Positions 18,570 to 28,392 are shown, counted from the stretch's first letter. The stretch: DNA of 64,000 nucleotides from Paraburkholderia fungorum (GCF_902833645.1 NZ_CADFGE010000002.1:375158-439157), one strand, 5' to 3'. Translations and numbers: made by a program. The notes: generated by a model from the letters alone, not told the origin.

Positions 18570-19060
18570 CCGGTCTCACCCCAGCCTTCAAACGGCAAGC
18601 CGGCCGCCCGCGACTGCAACGGTTGCGGGCGATGCCGGCGCGGTGTTCCTTACCGCTGCGCAGATGACGCATCTGGCGCATCTGGCGCATCTGGCGCATC
18701 TGGCGCATCTGGCGCATCTGGCGCGCCTGGCGCGTATGTAAGGCATGCCTCTGCCGTCGCCCGCCTCGCAAAACCCTCCCTCCCCGCCGCAACGCCGCAA
18801 GCCTGTTTGCCACCTCGCGCCGCGCCACTCCGCGCGCCGACAAGGTATCATCACGCCCCTTCAGCGCAGCCTGCCGTCACGCAATCTGGGCGGCGCCGCC
18901 AATCATGACTACAATCCGCCGGTAGGCCTGGCTGCGTGGCGCATCAGCGATCAGACCCGTGTCGGACGGTGCGGTCGCCATGCGCGTGGCCTGCTCATCT
19001 GCTGCGCATAGCCCGTATCAACCACAAGAAACGCTTTTTGAACAACGAGAGACCCGCCAC
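18570..19060. other. 491-bp gene-free stretch
   Basis: I find no supported gene between DUF4148 and the purine permease. It contains the 9-bp minisatellite described separately, and a cytosine-rich stretch around 18740-18840. Open frames here are all short or repeat-derived. It must contain the promoter of the permease gene, but no convincing -35/-10 pair was identified. Confidence 0.6.
18669..18731. repeat. 9-bp tandem repeat, seven copies
   Basis: Six perfect head-to-tail units of GCATCTGGC and a seventh variant GCGCCTGGC. They lie about 100 bases after the DUF4148 stop codon. The unit differs from the 9-bp repeat at 1511. Copy number is likely variable between strains. Confidence 0.93.
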
Positions 19061-20362
19061 ATGGACTCCATAAAACGATACTTTGGCTTCGACGCCGCCG
19101 GCACGGACCTGCGCACTGAAGTGCTCGCAGGGCTGACAACCTTCCTGACGATGGCCTACATCATCTTCGTCAACCCGGCGATTCTCGGCGACGCCGGCAT
19201 GCCGAAGGACGCCGTTTTCGTCGCGACCTGCATCGTCGCCGCGCTGGCCTCGCTGATCATGGGCCTCTACGCGAACTACCCCATCGCGCTCGCGCCCGGC
19301 ATGGGCCTGAACGCGTACTTCGCGTACACGGTCGTGAAAGGCATGGGTTTCACCTGGCAAGCCGCGCTCGGCGCGGTGTTCATCTCCGGCTGCCTGTTCC
19401 TGATCGTCACGCTGTTTCGCGTGCGCGAAGTGATCGTCAACGGCATTCCACATTCGATACGGATTGCCATCACCGGCGGTATCGGCCTGTTTCTCGCGAT
19501 CATTTCGCTGAAAACGGCGGGCGTGGTGGTCGGCAATCCGGCCACCCTCGTCACGCTCGGCGATCTGCACAACCCGCATGTGATCCTCGCGGTGATCGGC
19601 TTCTTCGCGATCGTCACACTCGACTTTCTGCGGGTGCGCGGCGCGATCCTGATCGGCATTGTCGGCGTGACGGTGTTGAGCTTTTTCTTCGGCGGCAACC
19701 AGTTCCACGGCATCGTCTCCGCGCCGCCGTCCATTTCGCCGACACTGTTCCAGCTCGACATTCGCGGCGCGCTCTCCACCGGCGTGCTGAACGTGATCCT
19801 GGTGTTCTTCCTCGTCGAACTGTTTGATGCGACCGGCACCCTGATGGGCGTGGCCAATCGTGCCGGACTGCTGGTGGAAGGCAAGATGTTCCGGCTGAAC
19901 CGCGCCCTGCTCGCCGACAGCACGGCGATTCTGGCCGGCTCGATGCTGGGCACGTCGTCGACCACCGCGTATATCGAAAGCGCGTCGGGCGTACAGGCCG
20001 GCGGCCGCACCGGTGTGACGGCGATCACCGTCGCCGTGCTGTTCCTCGCGGCGCTGTTTTTCGCACCGCTCGCGGCCGTGGTGCCCGGCTACGCGACGGC
20101 GCCGGCCCTGCTGTACGTGTCGTGCCTGATGCTGCGCGAAATGCTCGACTTGCCGTGGGACGACGCCACCGAAGTCGTGCCGGCCGCGCTCACCGCGCTA
20201 CTGATGCCGTTCACCTATTCGATCGCCAATGGTGTCGCGTTCGGTTTCATCTCGTATGCCGGCCTGAAACTGCTGACCGGGCAAGCACGCAAAGTGAAGC
20301 TGGTGGTGTGGATCATCGCGGCGATTTTCCTGTTCCGCTATTTCTACCTCGGCAGCGAATAA
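19061..20362 (+). CDS. NCS2-type guanine/hypoxanthine permease
   Basis: A 433-residue carrier of the AzgA/PbuG branch of nucleobase transporters, with 12-14 TM segments. Seen motifs are the N-terminal RTEVLAGLTTFLTMAYIIFV, the APGMGLNAYFAY loop, and the GTSSTTAYIESASGVQAGGR segment typical of this branch. Predicted role is proton-driven uptake of guanine or hypoxanthine. The ATG at 19061 begins the conserved MDSIKRYFGF; a longer frame upstream reads through the intergenic region and is not used. Confidence 0.9.
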   Translation: MDSIKRYFGFDAAGTDLRTEVLAGLTTFLTMAYIIFVNPAILGDAGMPKDAVFVATCIVAALASLIMGLYANYPIALAPGMGLNAYFAYTVVKGMGFTWQAALGAVFISGCLFLIVTLFRVREVIVNGIPHSIRIAITGGIGLFLAIISLKTAGVVVGNPATLVTLGDLHNPHVILAVIGFFAIVTLDFLRVRGAILIGIVGVTVLSFFFGGNQFHGIVSAPPSISPTLFQLDIRGALSTGVLNVILVFFLVELFDATGTLMGVANRAGLLVEGKMFRLNRALLADSTAILAGSMLGTSSTTAYIESASGVQAGGRTGVTAITVAVLFLAALFFAPLAAVVPGYATAPALLYVSCLMLREMLDLPWDDATEVVPAALTALLMPFTYSIANGVAFGFISYAGLKLLTGQARKVKLVVWIIAAIFLFRYFYLGSE

Positions 20363-20621
20363 ACACGACGGCTTCTGGCACGCAAGCCGGGAACCGGTTC
20401 GGGACAAAACAAAACAAGACGCGGCATGGCAGGGCAGCGCTCAATGCGCAATGCGATGCCATGCCGCTCCCGGCTGAGAGCACGGCGATAGCGCCACGGT
20501 GTTTGGCCACGGTTCGGTCTGGATCAATAATCGTTTCCCTGAAGGCGTCCGTTCAGCTCTGGCACCCTTTATCATCCGATGATTGATAAAAACCAACGAT
20601 CTGGTCACAGGAGTTCCCTGC

Positions 20622-21152
20622 ATGTCCTACCACCGCGCCTCGGACCGTTATACGACGCCCGCGATCTTCTTTCATTGGGCGATTTTTCTGCTGGTCGCGC
20701 TCGCCTATCTGGCAATCGAAATTCGTGGGCCAAAAGGGTCGGACAGCCGGGCTTTGTGGAGCAGCGTGCACCTGTGGGCCGGCACCCTGGTGCTGGCGTT
20801 GGCGGTTCTGCGCCTGCTGTGGCGGCTTTGGGCCGGCGCACCCACGGAACTCACCGGCAACCGGCTGCTCGCGTTTCTGGCGCGCGCCGCGCATCTCGCC
20901 CTATATGCTTTTATCTTCGCGCAGCCGCTGCTCGGCATCCTGATGATCAATGCCGGTGGGCATCCGGTCACGCTCGCCTGGATCAACGTCAACTACACGC
21001 TGATCGGCGCGGATCCGGTCGCCAAGCCATTGCTCAAGACCGCGCATGTGTGGCTCGGCAACGCGTTCTATTGGGTGATCGGATTACACGCGCTGGCGGC
21101 GATTGCACACTATGTCGTGTTCAAGGACCAGACGCTGCGGCGAATGGTTTAA
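20622..21152 (+). CDS. Cytochrome b561
   Basis: A 176-residue diheme membrane cytochrome with four TM helices. Candidate heme ligands are the histidines in FFHWAIF, SSVHLWAG, AAHLALYAF and HVWLGNAF. AGGAG lies before the ATG at 20622. Family members oxidise quinol, for example as superoxide:quinone oxidoreductase CybB in E. coli. It appears to be a single-gene unit. Confidence 0.9.
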   Translation: MSYHRASDRYTTPAIFFHWAIFLLVALAYLAIEIRGPKGSDSRALWSSVHLWAGTLVLALAVLRLLWRLWAGAPTELTGNRLLAFLARAAHLALYAFIFAQPLLGILMINAGGHPVTLAWINVNYTLIGADPVAKPLLKTAHVWLGNAFYWVIGLHALAAIAHYVVFKDQTLRRMV

Positions 21153-21180
21153 GCCGGCGCCGGGTCTTTGGCGCACGCGC

Positions 21181-21471
21181 TCAGTTGCGCCAGTTCGCTT
21201 CATAGAAGCGCACGTAACCGCTTCTCAGCACCAGACATTGCGCCCGTGTTTCCGACAGCAGACGTCTCGTCGCTGCTTCGATCCGGGCCCGGTGCGCGTC
21301 GAATGCGCCGACCATGTCTTCCAGACGCGGCGAGGCGGCGCCAAAGTGGTCTTCCAGTGCCTCGGCCGTGATCATGCATTCCACCCTTTGCCCATCGACC
21401 ATTGCCGGAAACGCCAAGGTAAGTTCGCGACCTGAATATTCAGGGGTTTCGTTCGGGAAGAGGATCTGCAT
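21181..21471 (-). CDS. DUF1488 family protein
   Basis: A 96-residue cytoplasmic protein beginning MQILFPNETPEYSG, with the DUF1488 pattern (AFPAMVDGQRVECMITAEAL, then FYEANWRN at the end). AGGTGA precedes the ATG at 21471. Longer in-frame extensions upstream are arginine-rich and are not part of the gene. It is convergent with the cytochrome b561 gene. Function unknown. Confidence 0.85.
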   Translation of the reverse strand: MQILFPNETPEYSGRELTLAFPAMVDGQRVECMITAEALEDHFGAASPRLEDMVGAFDAHRARIEAATRRLLSETRAQCLVLRSGYVRFYEANWRN

Positions 21472-21801
21472 GGGATTCACCTGAAAGGTTGGGTGCTGCG
21501 CATGAATCGGTCGGTACTGCGCACGCTGGTTGAGTCTGGTCGCACTTGCAGCGCTTTTCCCCCTGGTCGGATGCCGGTAGTGCGGGTCCGTCACCTCGCG
21601 GTTGCGAGCGCGCCGTACTTCGCGCCTCGCGGAGGTGATTGGATTCACTGTAGACGAGTTCGGGCGCTGCGCAAGTTTTCCTTTTTGTTTGCTTGATTTT
21701 GGTGCCTGACGTGCTGTTTTGAGGCACCGCCCCCATCGCGTGAACTGGTTTTTCCTGCTGCGGGGGCTTTCGCTCCGCTCCCGTTTCGTCCTGTAATATC
21801 G
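21472..21801. other. 330-bp gene-free stretch
   Basis: This intergenic region separates the divergent DUF1488 and AcoR-like genes and should hold both promoters. It includes a locally AT-rich segment around 21676-21700 in a GC-rich setting. No gene, repeat or clear operator was found. Confidence 0.5.
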
Positions 21802-23907
21802 GTGTTCAGCCGCAAGCACGCATCCACCCCGTATGCTGCACTGCGCAACGCAATGGCGGGCAACGCACCTGCCGGGTCCGATAACCGGAGACATGCTTTG
21901 ACTCATCGTCCTGCCACGCCGGCCGCCGTCGGTCGTCCAGATGTCATCGCGCAGGCTCACGCCCGCTCGCTCGAAGTCGGCTTGCGGGCGTCGGAAACGC
22001 CGGACTTTCAGCCGCTGCGCCGCGTCGCGCTGCGTGAGCTGGTCGAGCGCAATCAGTCGCTCTATACGCACGCGCTTCCCGTCATGGAGACCTTGCACGC
22101 GCAGATTGTCGACACGCAAAGCATGGTGCTGCTTACCGACAATCACGGCGTGATTCTCCACAGTCTCGGCGACAGCGACTTCATCGAAAAAGCCAATCGC
22201 GTCGCGCTGTGCCCGGGCGTGTCATGGGCCGAAGCGGATCGCGGCACGAACGCGATCGGCACCGCGCTCGTCGATGGGCAGCCAACCGTCGTGCACGCCG
22301 GCGAGCATTTCCTGCACGCGAACCGGATCCTGACCTGTTCATGCGCGCCGATCGCCGATCCGTTCGGGCGCACCATCGGCGCGCTCGATGTCAGCGGCGA
22401 CACGCGCGGCTTCCACAAGCACACGCTGGCGCTCGTGCGGATGTCGGCGCAGATGATCGAAAATCACCTGTTCTCCAATCAGTTCGCCGACGCGATTCGT
22501 GTCCACTTTCACGCACGCGCCGAATTCATCGGTACGCTGTACGAAGGACTAGCCGCCTTTGCCCCAGACGGCGTGTTCCTGTCCGCGAATCGCAGCGCGC
22601 TGTTTCAATTCGGCCAGCCACTCGCCGAGCTGCAAAGACAGCGCTTCGATGCGCTGTTCGGTACCGCGTTCGCCCGGCTGCTGCAACAGATCGCGCGCGC
22701 GCCCGGCGAAAGCGTCGAGTTGACCTTGCCAAGCGGCGTGCGGGTGGTCGCACGCGGTGAATTTGCCGCGCCACGCTATGTGGCTTCGGCGGAAGCCCTG
22801 CCTGACGCGGCGCGTGCGTCCGCGTCCAATGGCGCGCGCGCGACGGGTCGTCCGTGCGAAGCAACGCCACCCACACCGCCCGCGACACTCGAAACGCTCG
22901 ATACCGGCGACCCACACGTCTCCGCCATCCTGCGACGAGTCGCCAAGCTGCGTGGCCGCGACATTCCGATTCTCGTGCTCGGCAAAACCGGCACCGGCAA
23001 GGAATGGCTCGCCCGCGCGATCCATCACGATTCGCCGCGGCGCTCCGCGCCGTTCGTTGCGTTGAATTGCGCATCCTTGCCCGATACGTTGATCGAAGCA
23101 GAATTGTTCGGCTATGAGGACGGTGCGTTCACTGGCGCAAAGAAACGCGGCAGCGTCGGCAAGATCGTGCAGGCCGACGGCGGCACGCTTTTTCTCGATG
23201 AAATCGGCGATATGCCGCTCGCCCAGCAAGTGCGCCTGATGCGTGTCCTGCAGGAGCGCACCGTCGTGCCGCTCGGTGGCACGCGGGCGATTCCGGTCGA
23301 TCTGCGCATCGTCTGCGCAACCCACCGCAATCTGCGCGAGATGATTGAAGCCGGCACCTTCCGCGAAGACCTGTATTACCGGATCAACGGCCTCGTCGTC
23401 ACGCTGCCGGCGCTGAGCGAGCGCAGCGATCTGGCCGTGCTCGTCGAGCGCATGCTGGCCTTGCAGGCGGATGGCGAGCGTTTGCCGCGGCGTGTATCCG
23501 ATGAGGTTCTGGAACGGTTTGCGCAATGCCGCTGGCCCGGCAATCTGCGGCAACTGGCTAACGTGCTGCGCACCGCAAGCATCATGGCCGAAGGCGCGGA
23601 GCAGATCGAACTGGAAGATTTGCCGGAGGATTTTCTGCAGGATTGCAGGGATTCGATGGCCGACCTCGCCGCCCAGCCGTTGGAGGCACACTCGACCCAC
23701 TCAGGCAATGCTAACGGGGGTGATGGGCGTGAACGACAGGCCGCACCCGTGCATGCATCACCCGCCCGGATGGAAGACTGGCAGGCCACCTTGATCGCGC
23801 AAACGCTCGAGCGGCTGGACGGCAATGTGTCGGCTGCCGCGCGCGAGTTGGGACTGGCGCGAAATACGGTGTATCGGTATCTGCGGCGCGGGAACACGAC
23901 GCATTGA
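21802..23907 (+). CDS. AcoR-like sigma-54-dependent activator (GAF-AAA-Fis)
   Basis: A 701-residue enhancer-binding protein. The GAF sensor lies at about residues 85-230 (EADRGTNAIGTAL). A linker follows, then the sigma-54 AAA+ domain with Walker A GKTGTGKE (394-401), GAFTGA loop (441-446) and Walker B DEIGDMP. The Fis-type helix-turn-helix is at the end (GNVSAAARELGLARNTVYRY). It resembles regulators of acetoin or alcohol catabolism, but no such operon is adjacent. The start is a GTG; an ATG at 21853 is also possible. Confidence 0.9.
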   Translation: MFSRKHASTPYAALRNAMAGNAPAGSDNRRHALTHRPATPAAVGRPDVIAQAHARSLEVGLRASETPDFQPLRRVALRELVERNQSLYTHALPVMETLHAQIVDTQSMVLLTDNHGVILHSLGDSDFIEKANRVALCPGVSWAEADRGTNAIGTALVDGQPTVVHAGEHFLHANRILTCSCAPIADPFGRTIGALDVSGDTRGFHKHTLALVRMSAQMIENHLFSNQFADAIRVHFHARAEFIGTLYEGLAAFAPDGVFLSANRSALFQFGQPLAELQRQRFDALFGTAFARLLQQIARAPGESVELTLPSGVRVVARGEFAAPRYVASAEALPDAARASASNGARATGRPCEATPPTPPATLETLDTGDPHVSAILRRVAKLRGRDIPILVLGKTGTGKEWLARAIHHDSPRRSAPFVALNCASLPDTLIEAELFGYEDGAFTGAKKRGSVGKIVQADGGTLFLDEIGDMPLAQQVRLMRVLQERTVVPLGGTRAIPVDLRIVCATHRNLREMIEAGTFREDLYYRINGLVVTLPALSERSDLAVLVERMLALQADGERLPRRVSDEVLERFAQCRWPGNLRQLANVLRTASIMAEGAEQIELEDLPEDFLQDCRDSMADLAAQPLEAHSTHSGNANGGDGRERQAAPVHASPARMEDWQATLIAQTLERLDGNVSAAARELGLARNTVYRYLRRGNTTH

Positions 23908-23995
23908 CCCGGCGCCGCCGGATCATGGACGCCCGGCAGCGTGCTGCAAGCGCGTAGCGTGTAAAGTGTGGCGCAATCTGTCACCCGCTCACACG

Positions 23996-24310
23996 ATGTC
24001 CGACTCCACCCGTCCGCCTCTCGTTCGCGTCGAGCCGCTCGGCCAAAGCTTCGAAGCGCCCGATTCGCTCACGATCCTCGAAGCCGCTGGCTTTGCGAAT
24101 CTCCGCCTGCCGCGCTCGTGCCGTAATGGCACGTGCCGCACCTGCATTTGCAAAATGACGGCAGGACGCGTGCGCTACACGATCGAGTGGCCCGGCCTCA
24201 GCCGGGAAGAAAAAGCAGAAGGCTACGTCCTGCCGTGCGTGGCGATTGCGGAAACCGACGTGGTGCTCGAAGTGCCGGATGCGGTCGAGTTACAGGCGCG
24301 CGGCGAATAA
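23996..24310 (+). CDS. [2Fe-2S] plant-type ferredoxin
   Basis: A 104-residue ferredoxin with the cluster-binding cysteines in SCRNGTCRTCICK and a fourth in VLPCVA. The beta-grasp start VRVEPLGQSFEAPD is intact. It is a soluble electron carrier, and no dedicated reductase or oxygenase lies beside it. No Shine-Dalgarno is obvious before the ATG, 88 bases after the AcoR-like gene, so read-through from that gene is possible. Confidence 0.88.
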   Translation: MSDSTRPPLVRVEPLGQSFEAPDSLTILEAAGFANLRLPRSCRNGTCRTCICKMTAGRVRYTIEWPGLSREEKAEGYVLPCVAIAETDVVLEVPDAVELQARGE

Positions 24311-24324
24311 GCTCGCAGCCGGCC

Positions 24325-24519
24325 TCAACGGCCGTTGCCCATTGCGCGGGCGATTTTCTTGTCGGTGTTGTACTGGCTCAACGCATACACCGACCAGATC
24401 GCGGCCGGAATCCAGCCGATCAGCGTGATCTGCAAGATCAGGCAGATGATGCCGGCAAACGGCCGGCCAATCGTGAAGAACTGAAACCACGGCAGAATGA
24501 TGGCAAGCAATAAACGCAT
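24325..24519 (-). CDS. YqaE/Pmp3-family small membrane protein
   Basis: A 64-residue proteolipid of two hydrophobic helices (LLLAIILPWFQFF and GIICLILQITLIGWIPAAIW), followed by a short basic tail. This is the Pmp3/YqaE/UPF0057 layout, and family members modulate membrane potential or ion leak under stress. AGGAAA precedes the ATG. It is convergent with the ferredoxin gene. Confidence 0.9.
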   Translation of the reverse strand: MRLLLAIILPWFQFFTIGRPFAGIICLILQITLIGWIPAAIWSVYALSQYNTDKKIARAMGNGR

Positions 24520-24602
24520 TCAGATTTCCTGTTTGTAATGACCTGGCGGCGGCGCACGCTCTTTGGCAAATATCGCGCTTGCGATCGCCTGAGCAAGTCC
24601 GT

Positions 24603-24797
24603 CTAGTTGATCGGCGCGAAACGCGGAACCTTGGCGCCGTCGATTTCGACCAGCTCGAAAAATACCGAAGCCGGACGCGTCCAGATCGTACCATTGCTGG
24701 CTTTGTACACGATCATCGTGACCGTTGGGTCGGACTCCAGCGTGGCCTCGCAAATCAGTTCGTAAATGCCGCCTTTGTAATGCCGATAACGCACCAT
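24603..24797 (-). CDS. DUF1653 family protein
   Basis: A 64-residue protein starting MVRYRHYKGGIYELIC and containing the DUF1653 pattern (TMIVYKASNGTIWTRPASVFFE). AGGAG precedes the ATG at 24797; the in-frame extension to 24863 is not supported. The family is a small SH3-like fold without known biochemical role. Confidence 0.87.
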   Translation of the reverse strand: MVRYRHYKGGIYELICEATLESDPTVTMIVYKASNGTIWTRPASVFFELVEIDGAKVPRFAPIN

Positions 24798-24961
24798 CCA
24801 ACTGCTCCTGTTCCGGTCGACGGAATGTATGTAGACGACCCGGCGCCCTCCGAAACAGAGCACGCGGTCTTGTTGCGGCCGTTATTTTAAACCCGTGTCG
24901 GGACGTGAAAAATCACGCGTTGAGACTCGCGCGGCAAGCGATCTACAGTCTCGATGCGCGC

Positions 24962-26308
24962 TCAAAGGAACCAGCGGTATTCCCGCGCGCTCACCTCGTT
25001 CATAAAATCCAGGTGGTCCTGCCGTTTGTTCTCGCAGTAGACCATGACGAACTCCTCGCCCATCCCCGCGCGCACCACCGGATGATCCTGCATTGCCGCG
25101 ACCGCGGTGAGCATGTCCTTCGGGAAGTCGATCCCGCTCGCTCGGTCTTCATTGAGCGGCGCGATGGGCTCGCGGCCGGTGTCAAGGCCGTGCTCCATGC
25201 TGGTGAGTATCGCGGCCAGCACGAGGTACGGGTTCGCATCGGCGCCCGCCACACGATGTTCGATGCGCAGGTTGCGATCGTCCGATTCGGGAATGCGAAT
25301 ACAGGCGTCGCGGTCTTCAAAACCCCAACTGCCCCGGCTCGCGGCATTCGCCTTCCAGCCGTAGCGGCGAAACGCGTTGTGATTGGCGGCAAAGACCGGC
25401 ATGCAATGCGGCAACAGCGCGAGACACCCGGCCACAGCGTGGCGTAATGGGCGCTGGCCGTCCGCCGCCAGCAGGTTGTTGCCGGCCTCATCGTAGAGAC
25501 TCACGTGCACGTGCATGCCGCTGCCCGGCGCCTGCAAATAAGGCTTGCTCATGAAACTGGCGCGGTAGCCATGTTTCATCGCCACGCCGCGCGTGCTGCG
25601 GCAGAACAGGGCGGCCCAGTCTGCGGCGCGCAGGCCATCGTCGTTGTGGGCAAAGTTGATCTCGAACTGCCCCGGTCCCAGTTCAGCCGTGATTACAGTA
25701 GCTTCCACGCCCTGCTCGCGTGTGACTTCGACCATTTCATCGAGCACCCCGGAGAAGCGCGACAGACGCTCGATATGCATGTTCGGCTGGTCGTCCCTGT
25801 CGTCACAGAATGGATCGCGCGGGAACTGCGGCAGACCGTCGGCGAGCCGGGCGTCGAACAGGTAAAACTCCAGTTCGAAGGCCACGACCGGGCGGATGCC
25901 GCGCCGCTCGAAGCGTTTCAGCACGCGCGCGAGGACCTCGCGCGGTTCGAACACGATGGGCGCCGCGGTGCCGTCCGAGCTGATCAACATCTGGCCCAAC
26001 AGCTGACTTTCCCATCGCACGGGTTTGAGGGTGCCGGCAATCAGGCGGCGCACCGCATCCGGGTCGCCGTCGTTAAAGCAATAGTCGCCAATCGGGTACA
26101 GGCCGCCCTGCGCACCCAGCAGAATGCAGTTCTGCGGCAGTTTCAGCAGACTGCCTCCCGCGACCTTCTCGAGCATCTCCACGGGGTACCGCTTGCCGTA
26201 AAAGTGCCCGGGGATGTCGAGGCAAATGAGGTCGACGTAGCGCACCTCGGGATAGGCCGCGCGGAAGGCTCTCACTTCGCTAAGCAGATCAGCGCTGGGG
26301 GACGTCAT
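24962..26308 (-). CDS. Glutamine-synthetase-family gamma-glutamylpolyamine synthetase (PuuA-like)
   Basis: A 448-residue member of the glutamine synthetase III/PuuA branch, which ligates glutamate to putrescine or a related amine using ATP. Signatures are ELEFYLFD (metal site), GPGQFEINFAHNDD, KPYLQAPGSGMHVHVSLYD and EHRVAGADANPYLVLAAIL. AAGGAC precedes the ATG. The genes upstream on the same strand (PuuR-like regulator, PuuB-like oxidase) fit a putrescine-utilisation cluster; an exact amine substrate cannot be assigned. A 203-base gap suggests it has its own promoter. Confidence 0.88.
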   Translation of the reverse strand: MTSPSADLLSEVRAFRAAYPEVRYVDLICLDIPGHFYGKRYPVEMLEKVAGGSLLKLPQNCILLGAQGGLYPIGDYCFNDGDPDAVRRLIAGTLKPVRWESQLLGQMLISSDGTAAPIVFEPREVLARVLKRFERRGIRPVVAFELEFYLFDARLADGLPQFPRDPFCDDRDDQPNMHIERLSRFSGVLDEMVEVTREQGVEATVITAELGPGQFEINFAHNDDGLRAADWAALFCRSTRGVAMKHGYRASFMSKPYLQAPGSGMHVHVSLYDEAGNNLLAADGQRPLRHAVAGCLALLPHCMPVFAANHNAFRRYGWKANAASRGSWGFEDRDACIRIPESDDRNLRIEHRVAGADANPYLVLAAILTSMEHGLDTGREPIAPLNEDRASGIDFPKDMLTAVAAMQDHPVVRAGMGEEFVMVYCENKRQDHLDFMNEVSAREYRWFL

Positions 26309-26511
26309 GGTGTTGTCCTTCTCACGCGCAAGCGCGAGGGTTGAGATTCAGTGCAAAGTTGCGATGGATCGGGGCCGGCAAGTCAGTGCCATGATGGGAT
26401 GTTAAATTCACCGTGGTCGCTTATCACGTTCATTGACGATGTCAGTAATTAGCAATCCATATTTTTGTTCCGCATCAGCTCCGATGCTTGATCGAGCGGG
26501 CCGCCGCAATG

Positions 26512-27069
26512 CTAGGTGAACACCCAAAGCACCCGTGTCGGTTGATCGGAGAGGTTGGCGTAGCGGAACCGGGCGTGCGCCGGCACCTGGAAGCCGTCGT
26601 TAGGACCCAGGGTTACGGGCTGCGCCTCGTCGTCCAGCCAGATGGTCAACTCGCCCTCGAGGACGAAGCCACCTTGCTCGTCGCTGTCGTTCAACGGTTT
26701 GTCGCCGCTGCTGGCGCCGGGCGCCAGGTGGCTTTCCAGCATCGAAAAGCCCGCCGACATGTTCGGCGACACCAGCACGTCGGTCACGCCCTCGGCGTAA
26801 TAGAGGGTGCGGCGTTCATCGGGTCGGGTCACCCAAGGCAGCGCTCGCGGCTTGCTCAGGTTATAGAAATACGTGGTAGGCACGCCAAGCGCTTCACCAA
26901 TGGCGGTCAGATCGCCAACGGTCGGACGCGAAAGACCACGCTCGATTTGCGAGAGAAAACCCACTGAGCGGCCGATCTTTTCCGCCAATGCGCCCAACGT
27001 CACTTTCTTATGCTTGCGCAGGTCGCGAATCAGTATCGCAAGACCTTCGATTTCTTCCTGCTTGTTCAC
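26512..27069 (-). CDS. XRE-cupin transcriptional regulator (PuuR-like)
   Basis: A 185-residue repressor: a Cro/C1 helix-turn-helix (LGALAEKIGRSVGFLSQIER) at residues 20-60 and a C-terminal cupin (about 105-180). This is the architecture of PuuR, which represses putrescine catabolism. The start is a GTG with an upstream AGGGG; an out-of-frame ATG overlaps it. It is 24 bases after the PuuB-like gene and probably shares its mRNA. Autoregulation and control of the glutamine-synthetase-like gene downstream are inferred. Confidence 0.87.
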   Translation of the reverse strand: MNKQEEIEGLAILIRDLRKHKKVTLGALAEKIGRSVGFLSQIERGLSRPTVGDLTAIGEALGVPTTYFYNLSKPRALPWVTRPDERRTLYYAEGVTDVLVSPNMSAGFSMLESHLAPGASSGDKPLNDSDEQGGFVLEGELTIWLDDEAQPVTLGPNDGFQVPAHARFRYANLSDQPTRVLWVFT

Positions 27070-27093
27070 CTTCCATCCCCTCTTCAGGCTCTC

Positions 27094-28392
27094 TCAGACT
27101 CTGTCGCGCAGACGGTACCAGGTCTTACCCATGACCTCCAGCGGCGCCGCCAGCAACGCGCCGCCGGGAAACGGCGGATTCTCGATGGACCGATACAGAT
27201 CCAGCAGATCATCGTCGCCGAGGATCGCGTCGGCGACGGCCCGGGCCGCGGCGAGCGTGGGAAGCACGCCGTGCCCCGAATAGCCTTGCAACCAGTAGCG
27301 CTCGCCTTGCCGGCCGATATCGGGTGTGCGTTTCATGCTGATATCGATATGTCCGCCCCAGGCAAACTCCAGCTCCACCCCACGCAATTGCGGGAACGCC
27401 CGTTCGAGGTAAGGCCGGGTGGCCGCGGCAATATCCTTGGGAATGCCGCCCGCGTACGTGCAGCCGCCACCGAATAACAGACGGTTGTCAGGACTGAGGC
27501 GAAAGTAATCGGGAACGAACTGGTTGTCGATCACGCAACTGTTGCGCGGCAGCAGCGAACGGGCCACCTCCGCTTGTAACGGCGCCGTGGCCACCTGGTA
27601 AGTGCCGACCGGCAACATGCGCCTCGCCAGTTGCCGGTCGAGGCGGTCGATATACGCGTTGCAGGCGAGGACCAGTACGTCGGCACGCACCGCGCCCTTG
27701 TCGGTGCGCGCTACATAGCCGCCGAGCCCGCCCGGCGTCTCGCCGTAATCCAGCACGCGGCTCTGCTCAAAGATACGTCCACCGGCCTGCTCGATCGCCG
27801 CCGCCAGACCCTGGGCCAGCTTTAGCGGGTTCAGGTGGCCCGCCTCGGGATCGTAGAGCGCCGCCTGGTAGCGCTCGCTCGCAATCCACGCCGGCATCTC
27901 CTCGCGAGGAATGAAGCGCATCCGGTCGTAGCCCCATTTCTCCTCGGCCTCCCGCTGCGCCTGCTGCAGCAGCGCAACGCGGCGCGGCAGCACCGCCGCC
28001 CACAGACTGCCGGCGCGATAGTCCGCATCGAAGCCATGCCGCTGCGGCAACGCCCGTATTTCTGCGGCGGCCCAGCACATGCTGTCCCATAGCCGCCGGG
28101 TACGCTCCAGCCCCAGTGCCGCTTCCAGCGGCGGCATATCGCATGACCAGCCGAGCAGCGCCTGACCGCCATTGCGCCCGGAAGCCGCCCACGCCACCCG
28201 GCTCGCCTCCAGCAAGATCACACGCTTGCCCGCCAGCGCGAGGCGTAGCGCCGTGTGCAAGCCGCTGAAACCTGCGCCGACGATCAGCACGTCGCAGTCC
28301 AGGCGCCCTTCAAGAGCCGGACGCAGCGGAATCGGGCCAGGATAAGTGCGCGCGTAGTAGCTCGCGACGTGCTCGGCGGACTGATGGAACAT
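27094..28392 (-). CDS. FAD-dependent gamma-glutamylputrescine oxidoreductase (PuuB-like)
   Basis: A 432-residue DAO-family flavoenzyme. The dinucleotide-binding motif DVLIVGAGFSGLHTALRLA lies at residues 34-52, followed by the GRNGGQALLGWS segment typical of PuuB/OrdL proteins, and a late GYSGHGVLPT loop. It should oxidise a gamma-glutamylated amine to the aldehyde, releasing H2O2 and ammonia. It is first gene of the cluster, with an AT-rich promoter region upstream. Confidence 0.88.
   Translation of the reverse strand: MFHQSAEHVASYYARTYPGPIPLRPALEGRLDCDVLIVGAGFSGLHTALRLALAGKRVILLEASRVAWAASGRNGGQALLGWSCDMPPLEAALGLERTRRLWDSMCWAAAEIRALPQRHGFDADYRAGSLWAAVLPRRVALLQQAQREAEEKWGYDRMRFIPREEMPAWIASERYQAALYDPEAGHLNPLKLAQGLAAAIEQAGGRIFEQSRVLDYGETPGGLGGYVARTDKGAVRADVLVLACNAYIDRLDRQLARRMLPVGTYQVATAPLQAEVARSLLPRNSCVIDNQFVPDYFRLSPDNRLLFGGGCTYAGGIPKDIAAATRPYLERAFPQLRGVELEFAWGGHIDISMKRTPDIGRQGERYWLQGYSGHGVLPTLAAARAVADAILGDDDLLDLYRSIENPPFPGGALLAAPLEVMGKTWYRLRDRV

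Noticed and set aside
18669..18731. Possible CRISPR array
   Set aside because: Units are 9 bases and directly adjacent, without spacers; no cas genes are present anywhere in the window. The same applies to the repeats at 1511 and 13129.
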